The notes under the pieces were generated by a model. It was not told the DNA's origin and ran no database searches. It was given only the letters and a program-made list of their open reading frames with translations. Shown here piece after piece: positions 8,583 through 16,899 of a DNA stretch of 64,000 nucleotides. The stretch covers positions 116,276-180,275 of the forward strand of contig JAGOSL010000003.1 of NCBI GenBank assembly GCA_018062345.1. The letters run 5' to 3'. A program made the translations under genes and the position numbers. Source of the stretch: Pseudomonadota bacterium. Its GTDB lineage: Bacteria; Pseudomonadota; Alphaproteobacteria; Paracaedibacterales; CAITNM01. Each line of letters starts with the position of its first letter. Positions within the stretch are counted from its first letter, which is position 1.

Positions 8583-8600
8583 TTGGCCCGAAAATTGCAT
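8583..8600 (+). promoter_or_regulatory. Sigma-54 (RpoN) promoter of flagellin
   Basis: TTGGCCCGAAAATTGCAT matches the sigma-54 consensus TTGGCACG-N4-TTGCA at all but one position. The -24 GG (8585-8586) and -12 GC (8597-8598) have the obligatory spacing. The predicted start near 8610 leaves a 25-base leader before the flagellin ATG at 8635. Sigma-54 control of flagellin is established in Caulobacter and others. Confidence 0.85.
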
Positions 8601-8634
8601 TACTATTGTACAGATAGAAAAAAAAGAGGCATTT

Positions 8635-10011
8635 ATGGGCAGCATTAGTATCAATAGCTTTCAAGGTGTTGTGAATAGCCGAGAGCGCACTGAAAAAGCA
8701 CTGGGCAATGTTCAAGCACAAATAACAACAGGCCTGAAAAATCCCAACCCAGCAACTGATCCTCTTGCCTCAACTCTTTCAAAAAATATTGAAGGGAATA
8801 TCTCAATCACAAAACATGCTCAAAGTGTTGCGCAGCAGGCAAAAAGTACAATTGAAATAGCGCATGGCATACTAAGGGCCAATACAGAAGTTCTCAATCA
8901 AATGCGAATTCAAGCTATTGAGGCTAGCAATGGTACCCATAATGGTAGTGATTTATTGAATTCTCTTAATCCTGCATTTGAGCAAAATATAAATCTAATC
9001 ACCGAAAATGCTCAGGCTACATGGGGTTCCAGAACATTGTTTGATGGAACTTTTTCCATGAACTGCCAAACTAGCAGTACTATTACCCAGGCAAATATTT
9101 CGGGCAGTGTTATTACAACAACTCTTGATGATGGTGATTTAACAGTTAATGGAGTTGATATTGGTGCTGTTACGTCTGGGGTTGCAAAAGATATTGCAAC
9201 AGCAATTAATGCTCAAACAGCCACCACTCAAGTGATTGCATCTGCTCTCACAACTGCTACTGGAACAGGCCCGTTTAGTAACGTTGATATTGCTGACCCA
9301 GAAATCGTTATTAATGGTGTGAATGTGCCAGTGGGTTCTTTCGCAGGCACTGAATCTGCAGGGCAAATTGTTGATCAAGTTGTTGCTGCTATCAATGCAG
9401 ACACAATTTTGGCTGGCCAGTTTATCGTTGCTTCAAATGTGAATGGTTATTTGCAAATCAATGCAACAGATGGCAGCAATTTCACACTTAATTATGCTGG
9501 AATATCTGCGCAAAATGTTGCTGGTCCAAATGCTGGTACATACACAGGCGCTGTAACCTTATCATCAGTGAATCCCATAACGATTGCTGGAAATGATCCC
9601 GCTAATGCAGGGTTTGTAAGCGAAGTAGCCGTTGCGTCTGGTGTTACCACCCTTACTTTTTCTGATATGACAGCTTCAGCCATTTTTGGATCGACCCTAC
9701 CAAATCTTTCTACTCAATCTAATGCACAAGCAGCTATCGCTGCTATTGATGCAGCTCTTACAAATGTTTTAAATGAAATGAGAAGCCTTTCGTCCTATAG
9801 CAAACAGTTCGAAAATATTGATGAGAACATGGCAGAAGCAGTACTTGGTTTACAAGATGGCTTATCAAAAGTGCAAGATACTGATTTTGCCGTGGCTATT
9901 GCTGACTTAGAGCGCCTGAAAGTTTTAAGCGAAGTTGCCAACACTATGCTGCGGGAAGACCTTAATTCATTAGAAAAGCTTGGTGATTTAGTTAAAGACA
10001 GTCTGCGCTAA
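8635..10011 (+). CDS. Flagellin
   Basis: The 458-residue protein has the conserved flagellin ends. The N-terminal helix-rich D0/D1 region (residues 1-130) includes ITTGLKNPNPATDP and WGSRTLFDG. The C-terminal region (about 365-458) includes AIDAALTNVLNEMRSLSSYSKQFEN and LERLKVLSEVANTMLREDLNSLEK. The central part is a variable Thr/Ala/Gly-rich beta domain exposed on the filament. It is secreted through the flagellar export apparatus and so has no signal peptide. AAAGAGG precedes the ATG, and a sigma-54 promoter and a strong terminator frame it as a single-gene unit. No other flagellar genes are in the window. Confidence 0.88.
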   Translation: MGSISINSFQGVVNSRERTEKALGNVQAQITTGLKNPNPATDPLASTLSKNIEGNISITKHAQSVAQQAKSTIEIAHGILRANTEVLNQMRIQAIEASNGTHNGSDLLNSLNPAFEQNINLITENAQATWGSRTLFDGTFSMNCQTSSTITQANISGSVITTTLDDGDLTVNGVDIGAVTSGVAKDIATAINAQTATTQVIASALTTATGTGPFSNVDIADPEIVINGVNVPVGSFAGTESAGQIVDQVVAAINADTILAGQFIVASNVNGYLQINATDGSNFTLNYAGISAQNVAGPNAGTYTGAVTLSSVNPITIAGNDPANAGFVSEVAVASGVTTLTFSDMTASAIFGSTLPNLSTQSNAQAAIAAIDAALTNVLNEMRSLSSYSKQFENIDENMAEAVLGLQDGLSKVQDTDFAVAIADLERLKVLSEVANTMLREDLNSLEKLGDLVKDSLR

Positions 10012-10045
10012 TTATTAGCTGCCAAATTTTATAATCTATACCTTT

Positions 10046-10105
10046 GTGCCCCCTCGTCACAATCCTCACGCCTCGCAGGCTCAGGGTGAGGGGGAGGGTT
10101 TTTTG
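10046..10105 (+). terminator. Flagellin terminator built from a palindromic element
   Basis: CCCCCTCGTCAC ... GTGAGGGGG forms a long hairpin with an inner GCCT/AGGC stem and is followed by AGGGTTTTTT. The inner sequence (ATCCTCACGCC...GGCTCAGG) belongs to the dispersed GTCATCC-type palindromic family, read in reverse. Confidence 0.75.
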
Positions 10106-10109
10106 CTCT

Positions 10110-10152
10110 CTCCAGCATCATTGTAAGCCCTGAAAGGGCGTGACAACCCAGT
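10110..10152. repeat. Palindromic intergenic element
   Basis: CATCATTGTAAGCCCTGAAAGGGCGTGACAACCC: an internal CCCT/AGGG stem flanked by degenerate versions of the GTCATCC family arms. Confidence 0.5.
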
Positions 10153-10318
10153 TTTAATGTTATCAAATTATACTGGTTTAGTTATAGCATCAATTTTATA
10201 GCAATTAAAATCTTTTGGTTTATCAAAACACAATCAAAATTAATTACTTTTCATTAATTAATACTTATTTAATTTTTATTTGAAATAATTATATTATTAA
10301 TAAATATAGTTATGATTC

Positions 10319-12670
10319 ATGGTTTCATATCAAAAATTTATTTCAAGCTGGTATAAAGTAATTGTTGTTGCACTGGCAGTATGTGCTGGTCTTGAAGCAA
10401 GCTGGACAAATCAAATTATCGCTGGTTCACTGGGGCAATCAGGGTATTTAGGTGATGGCGGGCCAGCTACTTCTGCTAGGCTAGCCCAACCTCGTGCTGT
10501 TGCTTTTGATTCCATTAGTAATAGCTTATTTATTGCTGATAGCGCTAATCGTGTTGTTCAAAAGGTTAGTGAAAATGGCATTATTTCTACTTTACCAATG
10601 GGTGGTTTGCAAAATCCTCAAGGGCTTTGCCTGAACTCTACTGGCAAGCTATATGTTGCAGATCAAGGCGGAAATGTAATTAGCATGTACGATACAACGA
10701 ATAACTTTTTTACGCCTAACTTTATTACAGGAGTTAGTGCTCAATCAGTTTGTGTTGATCAATATGATAATATTTATGTTGCTAGAAATTCTCCTGCACG
10801 GGTTAGTAAGTACAGCCCAACTGGCGCCCTAATGAATGCAGATTTTATTACAGGCTTAAACAACCCTAAAGGAATTTGGGCTGACTCTGGTGGGAATATC
10901 TATGTTGCAGATGCGAGTGCGCATAGGGTAGGAAAATACACAGTTGCAACAAATTCCTATAACCCTATTTTTATCACTGGTATGAATTCTCCGTTTGGTG
11001 TTTCTGGTGATAGTTTGGGTAATATTTATGTTGCGAACACAAGTGGTAATTCTGTTTTAGTTCGCTCGGCAAGTGGAACTATCACTACATTTGTTAGTGG
11101 CTTAAATAATCCTCAGGGAATTTTTGTTGCTAATGAAAATAATATTTATATAGCTGAAACAAATAGTTTTGTTGTGCGTAAGCTTTCTTACCCAGTTCCT
11201 AGTTCAAATTACCAAGTTGAAACTATAAATATGGGCTTACTTAATCCCAGAGGCTTATGTCCAGGCGCCAACCCCGAAGAAATTTATGTTGCAGATACAG
11301 GCAATAACTTAATCAAAATGTGGAACGGCTCAAATGCTATAATAGTTGCTGGAGGCGGTTTTAATTCAAGCTATAATTCAGTTTCGCCAGCAACATCTGC
11401 TATGCTTCGCAGCCCCAAAGCAATTTATGTCGGTGGAATCGGAGGCTCTACTACAGTTTATTTTTCTGAAGATAGAGTAAGAAGATACAGACCTAGTACC
11501 AATTCAGTTGATACTTTTGCCGCCGCTGGCGGTTTTGGCTCTAGTGGTCCGGCAGGTATTTGGGCTAATGCCAATATTGTTTATATGGCCGATCCTTCAA
11601 ATAATCGTATTCAGCAAAGAAACGTTAGTAGTGGTGGCACTACTACCCTATATTCTGGTGGCCTGTCTTCTCCACAGGGTGTTTGTTCTGACGGCTTTGG
11701 CAATGTTTTCATAGCAGATACAGGCAATAACTGTATTAAAAAGCTTAGTGCTGGGGTTATCACCATTATTGCCAGTGGTTTGAATAATCCGTACGGAGTT
11801 TGTGTTAATAACTTTGGCGATATTTTCATAGCAGATACAGGCAATAACTGTATTAAAAAGCTTAGTGGTGGCATTATCACTACTATTGCTAGTGGTTTGA
11901 ATAGTCCGTATGCAGTCTATGTTAATGACTCAGGCGATATTTATGTAGCAGGTCCTGGAAATAATTTTATTCGCAAACTTACTTTATTTTCTGCACCAAC
12001 TCCTCATACTTTTAGTATCCCCCCCGGACAAACTCAAACTCTCTCAGGTACCTATTCTACAGCCTATATTTCAGGCGGAGGAACAGCCGTATTGCCGCCA
12101 TCTAATTCAGTGGAATCTGTTGAAGTTAGTAATGGTGTATTACAGGTCAGTAGCAGCGCTCCTGTAACATTCAATTCGCTACCAGGAAGTGCAGCAGTAG
12201 TTGAAGTAACAAGTAATACTAGTACGGGGCCTTATAATTTCGTAACAGCTGGAAGTTTACAGGTTAATACAGGTGTGGCTGCTACTCTTAGTGTTCCTCC
12301 TGCAGGTACTGGTGTAATGTCAAAAACAGGTCCTGGTTCATTAGTAGCAACATCAGATTTAAGCTCTTCAACAACTCCTATAGTCGTATCCCAAGGAATA
12401 TTGGCTGTAAGCGGAAGTAACGGAAAATTACCAACAGCTTCTATTTCAGTTGTTAGTGGTGCTGTGTTACAGCTAGGTACGGCTGGTGGAACAGTAACAA
12501 CCGGTGCCCTACCTGGTCCTGCAAATATAGCAACAGGGGCGATTGTTTCCGTTCCAAATAATGTAAGCGTTCCAAATAATGTATTTTCGAACCCAACAAT
12601 TCACACCGGTGTTACAGTAAAATTAGGCAGCGGCTCAAACTTGGGGCAGAATATATCAGTGGCTTCTTAA
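10319..12670 (+). CDS. Secreted NHL-repeat beta-propeller protein with autotransporter-like C-terminal repeats
   Basis: The 783-residue protein has a signal peptide (MVSYQKFISSWYKVIVVALAVCAGLEA). Residues about 30-560 consist of NHL/SMP-30-type blades with the recurrent pattern GLNNPQGI...GNIYVADTGNN.I.K. Two adjacent blades near residues 465-540 are almost identical at DNA level. The C-terminal about 200 residues are Ser/Thr/Gly-rich and resemble the autotransporter-associated beta-strand repeat (GVMSKTGPGSLVATSD then VSQGILAVSG). The protein stops without the outer-membrane beta-barrel expected of a type V autotransporter. It could be an extracellular adhesin, or an autotransporter that has lost its barrel. 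Confidence 0.75.
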   Translation: MVSYQKFISSWYKVIVVALAVCAGLEASWTNQIIAGSLGQSGYLGDGGPATSARLAQPRAVAFDSISNSLFIADSANRVVQKVSENGIISTLPMGGLQNPQGLCLNSTGKLYVADQGGNVISMYDTTNNFFTPNFITGVSAQSVCVDQYDNIYVARNSPARVSKYSPTGALMNADFITGLNNPKGIWADSGGNIYVADASAHRVGKYTVATNSYNPIFITGMNSPFGVSGDSLGNIYVANTSGNSVLVRSASGTITTFVSGLNNPQGIFVANENNIYIAETNSFVVRKLSYPVPSSNYQVETINMGLLNPRGLCPGANPEEIYVADTGNNLIKMWNGSNAIIVAGGGFNSSYNSVSPATSAMLRSPKAIYVGGIGGSTTVYFSEDRVRRYRPSTNSVDTFAAAGGFGSSGPAGIWANANIVYMADPSNNRIQQRNVSSGGTTTLYSGGLSSPQGVCSDGFGNVFIADTGNNCIKKLSAGVITIIASGLNNPYGVCVNNFGDIFIADTGNNCIKKLSGGIITTIASGLNSPYAVYVNDSGDIYVAGPGNNFIRKLTLFSAPTPHTFSIPPGQTQTLSGTYSTAYISGGGTAVLPPSNSVESVEVSNGVLQVSSSAPVTFNSLPGSAAVVEVTSNTSTGPYNFVTAGSLQVNTGVAATLSVPPAGTGVMSKTGPGSLVATSDLSSSTTPIVVSQGILAVSGSNGKLPTASISVVSGAVLQLGTAGGTVTTGALPGPANIATGAIVSVPNNVSVPNNVFSNPTIHTGVTVKLGSGSNLGQNISVAS
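11706..11867 (+). repeat. 117-bp tandem repeat inside the NHL gene
   Basis: The 45 bases at 11706-11750 (TTTTCATAGCAGATACAGG...) recur identically at 11823-11867, offset 117 bases, equal to 39 codons or one propeller blade. This points to a recent blade duplication. Confidence 0.75.
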
Positions 12671-12684
12671 AAAATATGCCTTTT

Positions 12685-12719
12685 GTCATCCTCGGGCTTG
12701 CCCCCCGGGGATCCAATTC
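12685..12719. repeat. Palindromic element (GTCATCC...GGATCCA family)
   Basis: GTCATCCTCGGGCTTG CCCCCCGGGGATCCA is a short hairpin with the CGGG/CCCGGGG core and the family arms. It fills the space between the convergent NHL and anion-transporter genes and may terminate both. Confidence 0.7.
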
Positions 12720-12727
12720 AAATTCTC

Positions 12728-14146
12728 TTACATTAACCCTAGGAAGCTCCACCAAAGGTATCCAATTCCTAGCCATATGCAGATATTTACAACACTTATC
12801 ACGAATCCACACGTCCACCATTCGCTAACTTGAACATATCCTGTTCCAAAATATATTGGTGCTGAGCCAGTTGAATAGTGGGTCATGCTTGAAAACAATG
12901 AGCTGAAAAAACCAAGCAATAGAGCAGAAATCACCGGAGGAGCGCCTGCAATCAATGCAACTGCCAAAAAAGCCCCATACATTGCCCCAATCTGTGCAGT
13001 ATTGCTTGCAAAGAAGTAATGACTATAAAAATAAACAACGGCCAGGCCGTACAGCGCAATGATTGAATGATATCCACTGAAAATATCACCAATCGATTGG
13101 CTAAACCAGCTTGTTAGCCCAAATTTTTCAAGGTACCCAGACATCATAATCAAAATGGAAAGCCAAATTACGGTACTCCACGCCTCGTGCTCCTCTAAAA
13201 TATCTTTCCAGGTTAAAATTCCAGTTAAAAGTAAAACGCAAATTCCAAATAATCCTGCGCTGGTTGTGGGAATTCCATAATTTTCACCAACCACCCACAC
13301 AACTAGCATGATCAAAAATACTCCTGCCATTGTCCATTCTTGTAGCGACATGGCGCCCATATCCCGAAGATTTTTTTGGGCAATAGTTACAGCTTGAGGC
13401 AGCTTTTTCATCTTTGGGGGATAAATCAAATACAAAACTAATGGCACAATAACAATACTACATATTCCCGGCACCAAAGCAGCTATAAACCAATCTCCCC
13501 AAGAAAAATATACCCCCTGTTTTGCAGCAATTGCTTGTGCCATAGGGTTTGCAGCCATTGCGGTTAAAAACATTGAACTAACAATTAAATTTCCTTGAAA
13601 GGCTACCAATGTCAAAAAACTACCAAGTTTTCGCGCTGTTCCATCTCCTGGACGGCTTCCCAAAGTTTCAGAAATAGATTTAACAATAGGATAAATAATT
13701 CCGCCTGCACGCGCTGAGTTGCTAGGAATAGCAGGGCCAATAACAAGTTCAGTCAAAATAATGCCATAACCAAGCCCAAGCGCCCGCTTGCCCAAAAGAG
13801 ATACGAAGTTGTAAGCAATGCGATGCCCGAGTTTTGTTTTAATAAAACCCCTAGCGATAAAAAATATAAATACAACTAGCCAGACAATAGGTGATGAAAA
13901 TCCTTGAAATGCTTCTTCTGTTAAGTTCAACGTGTTGGTAACCACACAAGCAAGCATCCCAATCAGAGAAACAGCAGCCATTGGCAGTGGCTTAAGCACA
14001 ATGCCAATAATGGTTGCCACGAAAATACCAAAAAGCTTCCATCCTTTAGGGTCAATCAGTTCAGGTTTTGGAAGCAAATAAATGGCAATGCCTGTGCAAA
14101 CAGGTACGAGTAGTCTCCAAAAACTGTAGGGAAGCTTATTAGCCAT
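12728..14146 (-). CDS. DASS-family anion (dicarboxylate/2-oxoglutarate) symporter
   Basis: This polytopic protein of about 472 residues has the divalent anion:Na+ symporter features. The N-terminal WKLFGIFVATIIGIVLKPLPMAA is characteristic. The SNSARAGGIIYPI segment is typical of YbhI/SodiT1-like 2-oxoglutarate/malate transporters. Later hydrophobic blocks include the SNTAQIGAMYGAF and STGSAPIYFGTGYV ligand-site regions. The frame extends to a TTG at 14170, but the ATG at 14146 (MANKLPYSFW) has ACGGAG six bases upstream and is preferred. With the DAACS protein at 3.7 kb it gives two independent routes for dicarboxylate uptake. Confidence 0.82.
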   Translation of the reverse strand: MANKLPYSFWRLLVPVCTGIAIYLLPKPELIDPKGWKLFGIFVATIIGIVLKPLPMAAVSLIGMLACVVTNTLNLTEEAFQGFSSPIVWLVVFIFFIARGFIKTKLGHRIAYNFVSLLGKRALGLGYGIILTELVIGPAIPSNSARAGGIIYPIVKSISETLGSRPGDGTARKLGSFLTLVAFQGNLIVSSMFLTAMAANPMAQAIAAKQGVYFSWGDWFIAALVPGICSIVIVPLVLYLIYPPKMKKLPQAVTIAQKNLRDMGAMSLQEWTMAGVFLIMLVVWVVGENYGIPTTSAGLFGICVLLLTGILTWKDILEEHEAWSTVIWLSILIMMSGYLEKFGLTSWFSQSIGDIFSGYHSIIALYGLAVVYFYSHYFFASNTAQIGAMYGAFLAVALIAGAPPVISALLLGFFSSLFSSMTHYSTGSAPIYFGTGYVQVSEWWTCGFVISVVNICIWLGIGYLWWSFLGLM

Positions 14147-14509
14147 GGGCTCCGTTAGAAAAACAACCAAGGCACAAGCTTAACTTAACTTTTACGATGG
14201 ATAAAGTGATTTTTATCGCTTCAACCTCTTAAAGTCTAGTTAGAATCAAAGCTTGGAATCCATATGCGCACAAAACTTCTTAAACAATTTCTTGAAAAGA
14301 AAAATGCCTCACGTAAAAATTCTTTGATTGTTCCAAAAACTTTGTAGTAAAAAAACAGCTTAACTTTGTGATCGGAATCAAGCTTTAATTTTACACGCTT
14401 AAAATTTATTCCCATTTCATGTTTTTTAAATGCCAACAATGGAGTGCATATACTTTTTCAGCATCGCTTGGGCTGGAAAAAAACAAAACCAGCCCAGAGC
14501 TTTGCATTT
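14147..14509. other. Intergenic gap with a hairpin
   Basis: This gap of about 360 bases has no convincing gene. An 8-bp inverted repeat TGGGCTGG/CCAGCCCA (14469-14496) lies just after the protease-like gene but lacks a U-tract. A short stretch at 14309-14334 resembles the 3' end of the hydrolase gene at 15906 (weak). The minus frame 14236-14439 needs a TTG start without a ribosome site. Confidence 0.5.
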
Positions 14510-15706
14510 TTATAGGGCAAGCATTTCTGCAATGATTATCTGATGGATATTCAACACAGGATGACTAATTTTTAAAGTATTCACTATCTCTCTAGCTTTT
14601 TCTTTTGCTGCTTCTTTTTCTGCATCAGAAACTCCATTTTTAGCATCGCTTAAAGCTTTTGTTAAGTCAGCTTTAAGGGAATCTTCCTCACTAAAAAAAT
14701 GATCTGTTTCAAAGCTTTGGAAAGAACAAGAAACTAGAGCAACCAATTCACCGCGTGTGTTATAAACACCGCTTCCGCTTAATCCATTAACAATCAAAGC
14801 CTGAATATTAGAAGGTGTTTTTTTTATATCCCATGTTTCCTTATCGTACATCTCCTGTAAACCTGGATTTTGTTTTGCACTAATTGCTTGCACAACAAAC
14901 TTATTATCTTTTCTTTGTGCTACTTGTGAAAAAGTTGTCATTTGTATTTGCCATTGAATGGGTACGGTCGCACAGCGCATACCTTGGCGTTTCATGTCCA
15001 TCGCCACACCACTAAGAGTGTTGCAGAAAATAGAATCTGTGCCATCATGAATGTGCGTTCCCAAGCTATGGCCTAGTATGGTGATAGTTTCATTTTCATC
15101 AACGCCATTTGCTAATCTTGCAACAGGATGCTTTGGAAAAGGATCAATACTTAATATGCAATAATCATCGCCTTCTATGGCAAATCCTTCTTTCCCCATC
15201 AAGCCAATCGGCTCTCTTGCTGCTCGATCAAGAAAATCTTCTTCTAAAAAAGCTGGATTTTTTAGGTCAAGCATCATAGCTCTTACGCTAGGTCGAGTTT
15301 CAACACGTGTAACCGGAAAATCTATATTTTTTACTTTTTTGCAAGCTTTGTGAGACTCAATGGTTCTCATAGCTATGTTAGAACTAGATATGATGAAATT
15401 ATCATCATCAATGTTCAATGAAATGTTTTTTTCCAACCTTGTAAAGCCAGCAAAAGGTGAAGCAACCCATGTCTTATTCGGTTGTCTATCCTCATGAGAA
15501 TGGGTAAGAACTTTTCCTGGTGCTACATAAACACCATTAGATATGCTAAAATTGCCTCCGATTTGGCTGATAACTAAAACAGCAGGGCCATAACCGGAGT
15601 GAGTTTTTGCATGTTCAAAGCTAGCACCGTGTTCTTCCATGCTTCGAAAAGATCCTTCCACCACGGAAAAAAAGCTTACTGCAGCTAAAAAATATTTTAT
15701 TCTCAT
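14510..15706 (-). CDS. Secreted trypsin-like serine protease candidate
   Basis: The 398-residue protein has a signal peptide (MRIKYFLAAVSFFSVVEG). A trypsin-fold pattern is visible. VYVAPGKVLTHSH (His 69 or 71) occupies the place of the catalytic-His block. GDDYCILSID (Asp near 181-188) could be the Asp block. VNGLSGSGVYNTRGELVALVS (Ser 310) matches the GxSGxP block followed by the usual strand. Conserved Cys residues are few, and spacing is wider than in chymotrypsin, so activity is not certain. A Lys/Glu/Ala-rich helix forms the C-terminus. It is a single gene with an inverted repeat in its leader. A secreted protease acting on host proteins is the inference. Confidence 0.6.
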   Translation of the reverse strand: MRIKYFLAAVSFFSVVEGSFRSMEEHGASFEHAKTHSGYGPAVLVISQIGGNFSISNGVYVAPGKVLTHSHEDRQPNKTWVASPFAGFTRLEKNISLNIDDDNFIISSSNIAMRTIESHKACKKVKNIDFPVTRVETRPSVRAMMLDLKNPAFLEEDFLDRAAREPIGLMGKEGFAIEGDDYCILSIDPFPKHPVARLANGVDENETITILGHSLGTHIHDGTDSIFCNTLSGVAMDMKRQGMRCATVPIQWQIQMTTFSQVAQRKDNKFVVQAISAKQNPGLQEMYDKETWDIKKTPSNIQALIVNGLSGSGVYNTRGELVALVSCSFQSFETDHFFSEEDSLKADLTKALSDAKNGVSDAEKEAAKEKAREIVNTLKISHPVLNIHQIIIAEMLAL

Positions 15707-15717
15707 AATTTTTGTCT

Positions 15718-15760
15718 AAATCACTATTGTTTTATTGATTTGCAATATAGTGATTTTTTT
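15718..15760. promoter_or_regulatory. Inverted repeat upstream of the protease-like gene
   Basis: A perfect 10-bp inverted repeat AAATCACTAT / ATAGTGATTT (15718-15727, 15747-15756) ends 11 bases before the ATG at 15706. On the plus strand it is followed by TTTT. It could be an operator, a leader hairpin, or a terminator for antisense transcripts. Confidence 0.4.
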
Positions 15761-15905
15761 TGATTATTCCTATAGATTTTTTGAAACACACGCTTTTAAA
15801 GCATAATGAAATTTCTCGAAAAATAAGGTTTCATTTTTGCGTATTAGCATTGAAAAGCTTGGGAATTTAGCAGGGATAAGTGCCTATAAAATCTTTGCTT
15901 ATCAA

Positions 15906-16829
15906 TCACCTTAAAAATTCTTTCATTGCCTCTAACCATGCTTGCGGCTGCTCAGCATAAGGAAAATGCCCGCACTGTTCCAGTACAACAAGCTTTGACC
16001 CTTTTATAGTTTTAGCCATTTTTTTCGCGGTATTTATAGGCACAATATCTTCATTGCCAATAATAATTAGGGTCGGCATTTTCAGTTTTTTCAAATCATC
16101 ACTAAGATCGATATACCGCGTAAAAATTTCTTCTTCTAATATTTTCGAAACTTTAAGGCCTGTTGCCACTCCCTGTGGTTCTAATTGGGTATTTATTTTT
16201 TCAAGGCTATTTGGGTTGTGCACATAGTGTTTGAAAAATACCCTGTAATAATCAGATACAGCCTCAGGATCATTGTCCAAAAATTGGGAAGAATCCTCAA
16301 TTTGCTCCAGCTGCGTTTTACTCGGCTCAATGCGGCTATCAATTTCTTCGGCAATGTCATGAATCCCAGAAGTTGTTGCTGGAGGCGAATTCATAACAAC
16401 TAACTTGCTAAGATTTGTTTTGTATTTTATCGCATATTTCAAGGCAAGGAATCCGCCCCAAGAGTGACCTACAAGCGTGATTTTTGAAAATCCAAGAGAT
16501 TTACGCAACGTTTCAATGTCTTCTACAAATTGTTCAGTATTAATATGCTGCGGGTCTATGTTTGTAACGACTGAGCGTCCCGATCCACGCTGATCGTAGA
16601 ATACAACCTGATATTTTTTAGCAAGAGCTGCCATGCCAGGCAAAAGATACCCTTGGTCAAGGCCTGGCCCTCCATGAATCACAATAATGGGGTCACCTTT
16701 ACCTACAATTTGGTAGAAAAGTTTTCCATCATCTATTTCTACGTATCCTTGTTTAGTAGGGGCATCCACTTGGTAAGTAGAGATATTTTGCGCACATCCG
16801 CCAAGGATCAAGAGGATTGCTGAAGTCAT
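15906..16829 (-). CDS. Lipoprotein alpha/beta hydrolase, proline iminopeptidase-like
   Basis: The protein has the prolyl aminopeptidase-type signature set: IHGGPG (oxyanion region), DQRGSGRS, nucleophile elbow GHSWGG, acid GNEDIVP and histidine CGHFPYAEQP. From the ATG at 16829 it is about 307 residues and begins MTSAILLILGGC, a lipobox with the modified Cys at position 12, so it is probably a membrane-anchored lipoprotein. The frame stays open upstream to 16937, through a palindromic element and into the thiolase gene. A start at 16841 (MRRVAM) is also possible and adds positive charge. Substrate may be an N-terminal proline peptide or a small ester. Confidence 0.8.
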   Translation of the reverse strand: MTSAILLILGGCAQNISTYQVDAPTKQGYVEIDDGKLFYQIVGKGDPIIVIHGGPGLDQGYLLPGMAALAKKYQVVFYDQRGSGRSVVTNIDPQHINTEQFVEDIETLRKSLGFSKITLVGHSWGGFLALKYAIKYKTNLSKLVVMNSPPATTSGIHDIAEEIDSRIEPSKTQLEQIEDSSQFLDNDPEAVSDYYRVFFKHYVHNPNSLEKINTQLEPQGVATGLKVSKILEEEIFTRYIDLSDDLKKLKMPTLIIIGNEDIVPINTAKKMAKTIKGSKLVVLEQCGHFPYAEQPQAWLEAMKEFLR

Positions 16830-16839
16830 TGCCACACGC

Positions 16840-16890
16840 CTCATCCTGAGCTTTCGTCGAAAGCGCGAGGATCCAGTGAGTAAATTCATG
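16840..16890. repeat. Palindromic element overlapping the hydrolase 5' region
   Basis: CTCATCCTGAGCTTTCG / CGAAAGCGCGAGGATCCAG hairpin with the family tail AGTGAGTAAATTCAT. It lies between thiolase and hydrolase and stays in frame with the latter, so part of it may be translated as the basic N-terminus. Confidence 0.7.
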
Positions 16891-16899
16891 TGCACTTCC

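Larger units (their letters stand above)
10012..10318. other. Intergenic region after flagellin
   Basis: This 307-base gap holds the flagellin terminator and a second palindromic element (10110-10152), then AT-rich DNA. It probably includes the promoter of the NHL-repeat gene. No gene is seen. Confidence 0.5.

Noticed and set aside
14236..14439. Minus-strand 67-residue frame
   Set aside because: Needs a TTG start with no ribosome site, and its composition is that of AT-rich non-coding DNA.
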